DNA from: Candidatus Limivivens intestinipullorum
GTDB taxonomy: Bacteria; Bacillota; Clostridia; Lachnospirales; Lachnospiraceae
NCBI GenBank assembly: GCA_018711185.1
Contig: DVIQ01000024.1
Coordinates: forward strand, 1-64,000
DNA: 64,000 nt
Direction: 5' to 3'
The notes beneath the pieces are model-generated. The model saw only the letters and a list, made by a program, of their open reading frames with translations, did no database searches and was not told where the DNA came from. The position numbers and the translations under genes were made by a program. Below are positions 1 to 10,500 of the stretch, piece after piece; position 1 is the stretch's first letter, and the number at the start of each line of letters is the position of its first letter.

Positions 1-31
1 GGCGTTCTGGATATTTAGTTTCTGACCAGTC

Positions 32-100
32 CTATATCGGGGAATGGTCTGTTAAGGTTACCTTTTTTTGCTCTGTTGTAATAAATTTAACTTTTTTCAT
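32..100 (-). CDS. Small ORF after the VirB6-like gene, function unknown
   Basis: A 22-codon reading frame starts MKKVKFITTEQ and stops at TAG. It begins 28 bases after the VirB6-like stop, with a good GAGGTGAT ribosome binding site a few bases before the ATG. In related transfer modules a PrgI-type small membrane protein and VirB4 follow here, but this peptide has no membrane segment and matches nothing I recognise. It may be a true micro-ORF or the 5' stub of a damaged gene. Confidence 0.3.
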   Translation of the reverse strand: MKKVKFITTEQKKVTLTDHSPI

Positions 101-128
101 ATCACCTCTTGACATTTCTTAGCTGGAC

Positions 129-1031
129 TTATCCAAGCCCAAGGCACCGGCGCACGATGGTATCCGCCCCACGCACGCAGGCGCAGGCGGTCAGCATCGG
201 CATACAGAACTCACAGATCTGCAGGACTACGCCGGTCCAACCTGCTCCGGTTGTATCAAAAATCCCCGCATCCCGAAAAAGCCCCAGGCTTATAAGCAGC
301 GCAAGGACGATCACCAGCGCCTCCAGGGCATAGCCAAGATACGTCATCAGCCAGGCCTTCCCGAATCTTGAAAACTCATGGCCGCCGGCAAACCCGGCCA
401 GGGCCACCGGGGCAAAGGGGATGCATAAAAGCATCTTAAACAGCCTGGATAAGACAGCGAGGATCAGGTTTATGGAGCAGACGATCACCACCAGGGCCCC
501 GATCAGGCCGCCAAGCAAGCCGATCACGCCGGAACTTAGCCAGGCCCCGCCGTCCTCCTGCTCGTCAAGCTCTGCCCGCATCTCGTCAAAGATGCCATCC
601 ACGCTGTCCATCTCGTCCGCCTCCGTCGCGACCGTCGCGACAACCGCCCCGGTGCAAGTCGTGATGCCTTCCACCAATGCCAGGGAGTTGGCAATCAGGG
701 ATACGGTAATCAGATACCGGACGAAAAATTTAAAGATGTTTTCTAACATAAAGTTATTCCGGATATCGATTGCGTCCGCCAGCCACCCAATCACGAAATA
801 CAAAACCGACAGGGACGCCGCTACCGACAGGGACAGGGAATAAAGATTCCCTGTCACCAGCGCCCAGGCGTTTCCCTGGCTTGCCGGGGACTGCCTGGCA
901 TAGCTTATGGTAATCCCGGCAGCCCCGCTCCATACCCCGTATGCTGCTTCCAGGGCAGTCTCCCCTACGCTCATAAGGCCGCTGCCAACCGCAATAAGCG
1001 CGTCGTTGATCGCGCCGCTGATCAGCCCCAT
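129..1031 (-). CDS. VirB6/TrbL-like conjugation channel protein
   Basis: This 300-residue polytopic membrane protein is likely the inner-membrane channel subunit of a Gram-positive type IV secretion system. Hydrophobic segments are visible at about residues 60-80, 95-120, 165-200, 205-230 and 235-265. The segment at 120-165 is acidic and polar (many Asp, Glu and Ser) and would be a loop. An N-terminal amphipathic stretch beginning MGLISGAINDAL is typical of TrbL/VirB6-like proteins of Firmicute integrative elements. The start ATG follows GGGGGAACTGCGT. It lies directly downstream of the pilin-like gene, the usual VirB2-VirB6 order, and VirB4 would be expected to the left of the window. The family call rests on topology and context. 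Confidence 0.7.
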   Translation of the reverse strand: MGLISGAINDALIAVGSGLMSVGETALEAAYGVWSGAAGITISYARQSPASQGNAWALVTGNLYSLSLSVAASLSVLYFVIGWLADAIDIRNNFMLENIFKFFVRYLITVSLIANSLALVEGITTCTGAVVATVATEADEMDSVDGIFDEMRAELDEQEDGGAWLSSGVIGLLGGLIGALVVIVCSINLILAVLSRLFKMLLCIPFAPVALAGFAGGHEFSRFGKAWLMTYLGYALEALVIVLALLISLGLFRDAGIFDTTGAGWTGVVLQICEFCMPMLTACACVRGADTIVRRCLGLG

Positions 1032-1047
1032 ACGCAGTTCCCCCTTC

Positions 1048-1392
1048 TTATACGCTGACGCCCATAGCGGATAGCACGGAGCCTGCGAAGAACATGAGCA
1101 GCCCGGCCACGACCCGTTTCAGCCCCGCTGTCTGCTGTGTGCCGTCATGGGACTGGTAGCCGGAAGCGAACTCAAAAACTCCCCAGATTATGACAATGCC
1201 TCCGGCCAGTTGCACAATCTTCATGACGAGGTCCGTCAGGGATGTCATTGCAGTCGTAATGTCCTCCTCCGCATAAACATATGCCGGCAATGCCAACGCA
1301 ATCACCGCAGCCAATACGGCAACCTGGCGGCAGCGGATCATCCACCGCGCAGCATTTATCCGTCCGGTTGGTTTCTTTAATCTTCTCTTCAA
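1048..1392 (-). CDS. VirB2-like pilin / Maff2-family membrane protein
   Basis: This is a 114-residue protein with an N-terminal signal-like helix (about residues 22-40, ending AYVYAEE) and two later hydrophobic helices separated by a short polar loop (SGYQSHDGTQQT). That layout is typical of VirB2/TrbC-like pilins and of the Maff2 proteins of Clostridia conjugative elements. The C-terminus is hydrophobic and ends SAMGVSV. I chose the TTG start at 1392 because AAAGGAAG lies six bases upstream. The longer open frame would run through the palindromic repeat at 1418 and is unlikely. The downstream neighbour is the VirB6-like gene, 16 bases away, so the two are probably cotranscribed. Confidence 0.65.
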   Translation of the reverse strand: MKRRLKKPTGRINAARWMIRCRQVAVLAAVIALALPAYVYAEEDITTAMTSLTDLVMKIVQLAGGIVIIWGVFEFASGYQSHDGTQQTAGLKRVVAGLLMFFAGSVLSAMGVSV

Positions 1393-1417
1393 GTCATTCT
1401 TCCTTTCTACAAAAAAG

Positions 1418-1435
1418 GGTGCCATAAATGGCACC
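1418..1435. repeat. 18-bp palindrome, element family, copy 1
   Basis: GGTGCCATAAATGGCACC is a perfect palindrome between the giant adhesin gene and the pilin gene. One further G/C pair on each side extends the symmetry. It belongs to a family with nine copies in the first 18 kb. Confidence 0.9.
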
Positions 1436-1470
1436 CAAAGCTGGAAAAAATATGTGGCAGTCACAGAGGC

Positions 1471-1498
1471 CGCAAGGTGCCATTTATGGCACCTGCGG
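1471..1498. repeat. 18-bp palindrome, copy 2, with extended stem
   Basis: GGTGCCATTTATGGCACC (1476-1493) is flanked by CCGCA and TGCGG, which lengthens the stem with one bulged base. It lies about 20 bases after the stop of the giant adhesin gene and could fold as a strong hairpin at the end of that transcript. It has no clear T-run, so a terminator role is uncertain. Confidence 0.85.
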
Positions 1499-1514
1499 TT
1501 TCTGCTCTGTTTTG

Positions 1515-4500
1515 TTATTTCTCTCCATCCTGTCCTTTTCTTCTCTTTACGGCAATCAGGATAATCACTGCGCCGGCAGCGATCAGGATAACCGCCGGCA
1601 GATACCGGAAGAAGTCTCCGGTCTGGACAGCCGTTGTTACCTGCTGGATCACGGACGGTGTCCCAGGCGTTGTATTGCTGGTCGTATCCGTCTTGCCCGT
1701 CAGGTCAACCGTATCGTCCTTGGGTGTGTCGTACATGGTCACATGCTGCACATCCATCGTATCGGTTACCGTAAATTCGATGGTTTCCGCTACTTCATAT
1801 CCTTCCGGAGCCGTGATCTCCGTTAAGGTATATTCGCCCTGCGGGAGCTGGATCTTGTGCGGCTCGTCAGAGGAAATCCATTCCTCTACCGTCTTGCCAT
1901 CGCTGTCCTTTACCACAAGCCTTGCGCCAGGCAGCTCCTCATCATTGGTGATGTCCTTCTTGGAGATTTCCACGGTAAGCGGCGTATCGTACATTGTGAC
2001 ATGCTGCACATCCATCGTATCAGTTACGGTAAACTCGATACTCTCCGCCGTTGCGTAACCATCCGGGGCCGTTACCTCAGTCAGCGTATACTCGCCTTCG
2101 GGGAGCTGGAACCTATGGGGTTCGTCCGTGGAGGTCCACTTCTCAACCTCATTGCCCTCGCTGTCCGTAATGGTAAGCTCTGCTCCAGGCAGCTCCTCGT
2201 CATTAGTAATGTCCTTCTTGGAGATCTCTACGGTAAGCGGCGTATCGTACATGGTGACATGCTGTACCTCCATGGTATCCGTCACCGTGAACTCGATACT
2301 CTCCGCTGTTGCGTAACCATCCGGGGCCGTTACCTCAGTCAGCGTATACTCGCCTTCGGGGAGCTGGAAGGTATGCGGTTCATCCGTGGAGGTCCACTTC
2401 TCAATCTCATTACCTTCACTGTCTGTAATGGTAAGCTCTGCTCCAGGGAGTTCTTCCTCGTTGGTAATATCCTTCTTGGAAATTTCTACCTGAATGGGCG
2501 TATCGTACATCGTGACTGCCTGTGCCTCTTTGGTGTCTGTTACCGTAAACTCGATGCTTTCCGCTGTTGCGTAACCTTCCGGGGCGGAAACTTCCGTCAG
2601 GGTGTAATCACCAAGGGGCAGGGACACGTAATGCGGGTTCTCTTCGGATACCCACTGGTCAACGATCTTCCCTTCGCTGTCCGTAATCGTCAATGTCGCG
2701 CCGGGCAGCTCCTCCTCATTCGTGATGTCCTTCTTGGAGATCGTTACTCCAAGCGGATAATCCTGCATTTCCACCTTCTGGATTTCCTTCGTATCGGTTA
2801 CGGTAAACTCTACCGCCTCCGCTGTCGCATATCCCTCTGGAGCAAGCACCTCTGTCAGGGTATACGTCCCGACCGGAAGCTGGAAGGTATGCGGCTCATC
2901 CGTGGAGGTCCATGTCTCCACTACATTGCCCTCGCCATCCGTAATCGTCAATGTCGCGCCAGGCAGTTCTTTTCCGGTTGTAATGTCCGTCTTGGAAATC
3001 TCCACTTGGATCGGGTAATCATACATCGTTACCGTCTGGATTTCCCGGCTGTCCGTTACGGTAAAGACAATGCTCTCCGCGGTTGCGTAACCTGCCGGGG
3101 TAAGGGTTTCTGTCAGGGTATAGGTCCCTGCAGCCAGATTGATGCTGTGAGGCTCCTTTCCGGATACCCACCGGTCAACTTCCTTGCCTTCGCTGTCCGT
3201 AATCACAAGTTCCGCGCCAGGTAGTTCTTCGTTATCTGTAATATCCGCTTTCGTGATCTGAACCTCAATAACATCGTCGTACATTACCACTTGCTGCACC
3301 GCTCCGTCGTCAGTTACCGTGAAAATAATGGATTCCGCAATCGAATAGCCCGTGGGAGCCGCAACTTCGGTCAGTGTATAGGTCCCGCCAACCTTCAGGC
3401 CGCTTACCGCATGGGGCTCTTCGCCGGAAGTCCAGGAATCCACCACGGTTCCTTCGGAATCGGTTACGGTCAGCTGCGCTCCCGGAAGTTCTTCTTCACC
3501 GGTTACGTCCCGTTTGGAAACGAACACTTGCTTGTCAACCATTGCGACTTGCTGGATTTTGCCGTCATCCTCCACTGTAAACTCGATGGCCGTTGCGATT
3601 GCGTATCCTGCCGGTGCCGTTACCTCGGTCAGTGTGTAGGTCTGGCCAACCGTCAGGCCCTTCACTGCGTGGGCTTCCTCCCCGGAAGTCCAGGAGTCAA
3701 CCACGTTGCCCTCGGCGTCCGTTACCGTCAGCTCCGCTCCCGGGAGTTCCTCTTCACCGGTTACGTCATACTTTGTTACAAGCACCTGCTTATCTGCCAT
3801 GTAGACATGCTGCACAGTGCCATCGTCCGCTACATTGAACGGGATCTCGGAAGCGACCACAAAGCCCTCCGGCGCGGCGGTTTCATAGAGTACATACGAC
3901 TGTCCAACCGTGATTCCGCTGATTGCATGGGCGGTTCCGTTTGATACCCAGGAGTCAACCACGTTGCCCTCAGCATCCCGTACTTCCATGAAGGCGCCTT
4001 CCAGCTCTTCCGTTCCGGTTACATCCGTCTTGTGGACCAGGACTTGCTTATTTACCAGGGAAATTTCCGTGTCTTCTGCATCATCTGCCACAGTAAAGGG
4101 AATTTCCGAAGCAATGGCATAGCCCTCCGGAGCCTTGGTTTCCACCAGTACATAAGACTCTCCAACCTTCAGGCCGCTTACCGCATGGGGTGTCCCGTCA
4201 GAAGTCCAGGCATCGATCACATTGCCCTCGGTATCCCGTACCTCAAGCTCCGCTCCCGCAAGTCCGGTAATGGATGTATCCACCTTGACCACTAAGATCC
4301 GCTTGTCGATCATTGTAACCTGCTGGATTTCGCCGTTGTCCTCCACTGTAAACTCGATGGATGTGGCAATCGCATATCCTACCGGTGCCGTTACCTCGGT
4401 CAGCGTATAGGTCTGGCCTACCGTAAGGCCGCTTACCGCATGCGGCTCTTCTCCGGAAATCCAGGAGTCAACCACGTTGCCCTCTGCATCCGTTACCGTC

Positions 4501-7500
4501 AGCTCTGCTCCCGGAAGTTCATCCTCTCCGGTAATTGTCCGTTTGGAAACGATTACCTGCTTATCGATCATTTCGATCTGCTGGATTTCTCCATCGTCCT
4601 CTACCGTAAACTCGATGGATGTGGCAATCGCATACCCTTCCGGTGCTGTCACTTCAGTCAGCGTATAGGTCTGGCCTACCGTAAGGCCGCTTACCGCGTG
4701 CGGCTCTTCTCCAGAAACCCAAGAGTCAACCACGTTACCCGCGGCATCCGTTACCATCAGTTCCGCGCCAGGCAGCTCATCCTCACCGGTAATCGCTTTC
4801 TTTGAGACAATCACCTGCTTATCCGTCATTTCTACGGTCTGTACTTCCCCGGTTTCCTCGACAATAAATTCGATCTCGGAAGCCAGTACGAAGCCTGCCG
4901 GTGCCTGGACTTCAACCAATGTATACTTGCCGGCCGGGATGCGGTCAATCCGGTGCAGCTCCTCTGTGGAAGTCCACTCATAAACAACCGTCCCCTCTTC
5001 ATCCAGGATCTGCATCTGGGCTCCCGGAATCTCGGCTTCGCCGGTTATGTCGGTCTTGCTGATCTCCAGTTTCGTATAATCGTTCTCCCATGCAAGCGTT
5101 TCCGTATGGGATTTTCCTCCGTCCGCATCCAGGTTGTTCCCGGAAGCGTCGGATTCATAGATAAATCCGTTCCGGTCTACCGTCACATAACGCACGGTAT
5201 CATCCAGTACATAGCCCGGAAGCGTGGATACCTCGCGCACCTCGTAGATTCCAGAGGTCAGGTACTTCTCGGTAATCATGCCCTCCGCATTGGTTACATA
5301 TGCGCCGGTTGCCGGTTCTTCTTGGCTTTCGGTTTCTTCACCGCTGTCCGTTTCTTCCACCGTCTCCCCGGTTTCTTCCTGGCCATCCTGTGCCCCTTCG
5401 CTTTCCGGAAGCTCTGTTTCCGGACCGTCCGGTTCACCGGTTCCGCCCTGGTCTATCGGGTTACCGTAAATATCACTGATTAAGGTAATATCAAACGAGA
5501 TACCCTCCAGTGCCTGCCCGTCAATGTCCGTCTTGTAGAGGTTTAAGGTTGTTGGAAGGTTATACGCATCGTAATGCGCATAGACAATCGGTGTCTCATC
5601 ATCTTCGTATACCAGCTCAAACTCATGGCGGGTATCATCCAGGCAGTAACCTTCCGGCGCCTGGGATTCCTGTACATAGTATTTGCCCAGGTACAATTCG
5701 CTGGATTCTCCGACGCCATCCTCGCCAATGGTGAAGCTCTCGATCCACTGTCCCTTTGCGTAATGGATCGTGCCGTCCGGCGTTACGATATCCTCATCGG
5801 CGAACACGTCAAAGACCGCTCCTGCCAGGGACTCGTGTGTCTCCTTATCGTACTTGTTTACGACAATTTTCCCCTTCGCCGGCATATCGGCAAACGGGAT
5901 TTCAATAATTTCCGTCCATGCGCCATACTCAGTGATGGTGAACTCCATATCATCCGCAAGCACATATCCGTAAGGTGCGGATACCTCATGGATGTAATAA
6001 GTGCCATAGAGCAGCTTCTCCGGAAGCGTTACGGTTCCGGATTCATCCGTTATGAAATTTGTCACCTTTTCCGGATGCGGATAATATACATCAAAGGTTA
6101 CAACTTCCTTGTTCTCGTCAAGGATCTGGAACTCAAAGCCTTCTTCCGCGACGATCTTTGTGGACTCCGCATCCACCTTCAGAACGGTGATCGGAGCTTC
6201 GATGGGCTTATCGTTTTTATAGATGCCGCTGTAGGTCTTTCCGTCAATCGTACCGTTTACCGTGAAGTCTTCCACCGGGCTTACGTCCGCCGGATGCTCC
6301 ACTTCCCGGATCAGGTATTCTCCATAAGGCAGTCGACCATACGGGTAGTTCTCCGGGTCTTTCGTGGTAGCGACACCCTCTTCATCTGTGGTAATCGACA
6401 TCACATATTCCATGGTAGATTTTAAGTAAATGTCGAATACAACACCCTCGATGGGTTCCACATCGTCCGTAGCGTCCTCCGAGGAGAGCGTATCCCGGAA
6501 CTTGATGATCTGGATGTCAAACCGGATTACACGGTTCTTCGCTGCGGTTTCCTCATCATCCCAGCTATGGTATTCACCGTCTGTACGGATTGTAAAATGC
6601 CTGGTCAGGTTCTCACCATTGGCGGTATAGCCTTCCGGAGGCTGTGTCTCAGTCAGGACGTAAGAGCCATACGGCAGGTAGTCCGCTGCTGTCGCGATAT
6701 GCCCTTCCTCATCGGTCGTGAATGTCGCGATCACGGCGTTCGGCTCATACCGTTCCAGTGTGCCATCCCCGTCTGTGTCAACCATTACGTAATGAGCGGA
6801 TTCATTGGTCAGGGTAAACTCTGCCCCCTCAAGGGTGGCGTCTCCCTGGGTAACGCCCGCTTCATTCAGCTCCTGGTCCCATTTATAAAGCTCAAATCCT
6901 CCCCTGATTACCTCATTCTGCGGCTGCGCCTGTGCGTTTTCCGGAGTGAAAATCTGGCCATCTGCGCGAATCTTGAACGTAATGTCCAGGTTTGCTCCGT
7001 CGCCGGTATAGCCGGCCGGGGCCTTGGTCTCCACAAGCCGGTATGTGCCGTAAGGCAGGTAATCGGCCGCTGTCTGGATTTTGCCGTTTTCGTCTGTCGC
7101 AAAGGTATTGATTACGGCTTCCGGCGCGTAGCTGTCGCCATCTACGACTACGGAACCGGTGGACATGTTGTACAGGGTGAACTCTGCTCCCTCAAGGGTT
7201 GCGTCTCCCTGGGCCGCCGCGCTTGTGGTATCGTAATCTTCCTTTGTGATCGCGAAACCGCCGCGGATTACTTCGTTCTGCGGCTGCGCCGTATTATCAC
7301 CCGGCGTATACATCTGGCCGTCTGTGCGGATATAGAACGTAATGTCCAGGTTTGCTCCGTCGCCGGTATAGCCGGCCGGGGCCTTGGTCTCCACAAGCCG
7401 GTATGTGCCGTAAGGCAGGTAATCCGTTGCTGTCTGGATTTTGCCGTCGGCTCCTGTCGTAAATATACCGATTACGGCTTCGTTTTCGTACCAGGATCCA

Positions 7501-10500
7501 TCCACGTAAACAGAATTTGCGGACATGTTGTACAGGGTAAACTGGGCTCCCTCAAGGGTCGCGTCTCCCTGGGCCGCTGCGCTTACGGTATCGTAATCCT
7601 CTTTCGTGACGGTAAATCCGCCATGGATTACATCATCCTGGGGCTGTTCGGTATCGCCCGGCGTATACATCTGACCGTCTATACTGATTTTGAAGGTAAT
7701 ATCAAGGTTTGATCCGTCCAGCGTGTAGCCGGCCGGGGCCTTGGTTTCAACTAAACGGTACGTGCCGTAAGGCAGGTAATCGGCCGCTGTGGAAATGCTG
7801 CCATTCTCATCCGTCTTAAGTACGGCAATCACACTTCCGGGATTGTAGGACGTTCCATTTACCACTACCGCTTTTGCGGACTTATTGTAAAGCGTGAACT
7901 CGGCGTCCTTCAGGGAAGCATCACCTTGGGGTACGTTTGTTTTGGATACAATATCTTTTTTCGTAATCGAGAAGCCGCCCCGGATTACTTCGTTTTCCGG
8001 ATGCTCTTCTGTGGGCGGAGTATACATCTGGCCATTTGACGTAATAGAGAACGTCCGGTCCAGGTATGCTCCATCGCCGGTGTAACCGGTCGGGGCTTTG
8101 GTTTCAACTAAACGGTACGTGCCGTAAGGCAGGTAATTGGAAGCAGTACGGATAACGCCGTTTGCGTCCGTTGTGAAGGTTGCGATCACCGCGTCCGGGT
8201 TATAGGTTCTGCCATCCACAATGACTGCTTTCGCGGACTTGTTGTAGAGGGTGAACTGCGCCCCGGCCAGTGTGGCATCGCCTTGGGCTGCTGCGGTACT
8301 GGTATCATAATCCTTTTTAGTAACCGTAAAGCCGCCCCGGATCACATCCTCGTCCGAACCGCCGTGGGCGGAAGCATTGGAAGGTCTGTCCGTTATGGTC
8401 TTATCGGTTACGGTATAGGTATACCTGGTCGGGTCTACCTGGTAGCCGGTCGGCGCGGATACCTCGTATACAATATAGTTTCCGGACTGGAGAATCTCGT
8501 TGCCCGTTGAGGCGATACCGCTCGCGTTTGTGGTGATCTGCATGACCACTTCGCCTTTGGCGTAGCCAATATCAGGATTCGTACTCAGTGAAACTTCTAC
8601 CTCATTGTTGTTTACAATGTTGTAGACTGCGCCTTCCAGAGTGGCGTTGCCCTGGGCGGTGGAACCGCTCTGGCTATCGTACTTGCGAATGGAAAGGCCG
8701 CCGAACTCAGGGATTTCCTCATAGGTGGCATCGTTGGCAAATGATATGTTTCCTGCATATCCGCTTTGGGTAATCGTTGCTGTCTTTACTTCATTGCTAA
8801 TGGTATAGCCTGCGGGTGCCTTTGTCTCTGTAATCCGGATACTGCCAAGAGGAAGCATTCCTTCTCCATAAAAAGCATCGCCGCTTACTTTGCAGGCACT
8901 CGTCAGATAAGCATAAAACCCATCCTCTTCTTCGATTGTTTTAATCACCCATGTTCTTAATGGAGTGCCTGAATGGTTCGCATTTCCGAAGAACTCTACC
9001 TTAAATTCTGCCCCGGCAAGGCTCCTTGTGGTCAGATAAGGAGTTGTTTTCTCCAGCAGTGCATCTATCGATGCAGTGATCGGCTCATCCGCGAAGCTCA
9101 CCGTTGCCGGATTGCTGGCGCTGTTGCTGCTTGTGACAACCAGGTTCTTCGGGGTACTGTCAAGCTTATAGCCCTTCGGAGCAGTTGTCTCGGTTACTTT
9201 ATAGGTGCCTACCGGCAGGTTTACGGTTTCCGTTCTGCCCTGGGCATTGGTTGTCAGGGTTGCTACCGTCTTGCCTGTGCTGTCCTCTACCTTAAACTTG
9301 GCTCCCTCAAGCGAATACATGGAGTTATTATTGGTAATAGCCGTATTTGCAGAGGTTTTCGTCACATAGGCCGGGCGGGAAGTCTCATCATTATAAAGCG
9401 TTACATAAGTGAAAACACAGGTTTCCTTGTAACGGTCATCCGGATCCGAACGCATAGTGATGTAGCGTTCTGCATCATCCCCTTCAAATCCTTCCGGGGT
9501 CTTTGTTTCCTGGATTGTATAATAACCGCGTGGCCAGCAAACGTTCCCGTCATTGTCACGGAACAGTGCGTCACTGGAAGCCGACGGGTCTAACTGGTTC
9601 GCTGCGGTCTCGGAATTTACCTGGCCGTTGCTATCAGTTAAAAATACCCATTTCCTGGTCTGGATGTTGGCTCCCTGCTGGGCATCCGCATAGGTTACTG
9701 TGATCTGCGCGCCCGGAAGCGGCTCGGTAGTACCACTCCTTCTTGCGTATTTTTGTACCAGCACTCCGTAACCGACAACGGCCTTATCCGATACCCGCAC
9801 AGTCAGGCGAATATCGCCATCTGAAGCCTGGTTATTGGATACCGTATAGGTTGCCTCATATACTTCATCGCTGATGGCTACGGAACGGTTACCTGTTTTC
9901 TCTTTGATATAAACGGTATGCTCTCCCTCCGATGTCAGAGAAGGATAATCATTGCTGTCAATCGTAAGGTAGTTGGAATAGCCATTTTCCAGCGTTGTCA
10001 CCTCTCCGATCTCTCGGGTACAGGAACGGTTTGTATAGATTCCGTAATCAATGTCACTGAGGTCATAAATTCCAAGCGAACTAATTGCGGAAGGCACGTT
10101 GCTCATGGATTTCCGTACACGGATAGAGATATTGAAAGGCGAAGAAGTATTCTCTATTGTCCTCTCCACCGGAATCAATCCGTTTTCAGCTGCGTCCCCG
10201 ATGTCGATACCGCTTTCTGTAAACCGAACGGAATATACCTTTTCGTTCAGATCATAGCCGTCTGTCGCATGGGTTTCCTTGTAATAATAAGTCACTCCTA
10301 ACGGTATTTTTGTATTAAAGCTTCGCCCATCCTCGCTGTTTATTGTAATTGTTTCAATAAGCTGGGATGCTTTGCAGGCTTTACCGGAATATAAGGATAC
10401 CTGGGTTCCTTTCAGGTCATCATTCCACTCTCCGGTTCTTTCATCGACCTTTTTGATTTTTAGGTCAATGCTGTAAGGCCGGTTATACACCGTTACTTTA

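Noticed and set aside
129-1031. Phage tail or holin protein
   Set aside because: Topology and the VirB2-like gene upstream fit a conjugation module; no phage structural genes are near.
1857-9593. Long plus-strand frames opposite the adhesin
   Set aside because: They mirror the repeated codons of the adhesin, lack ribosome binding sites and show no domain features.
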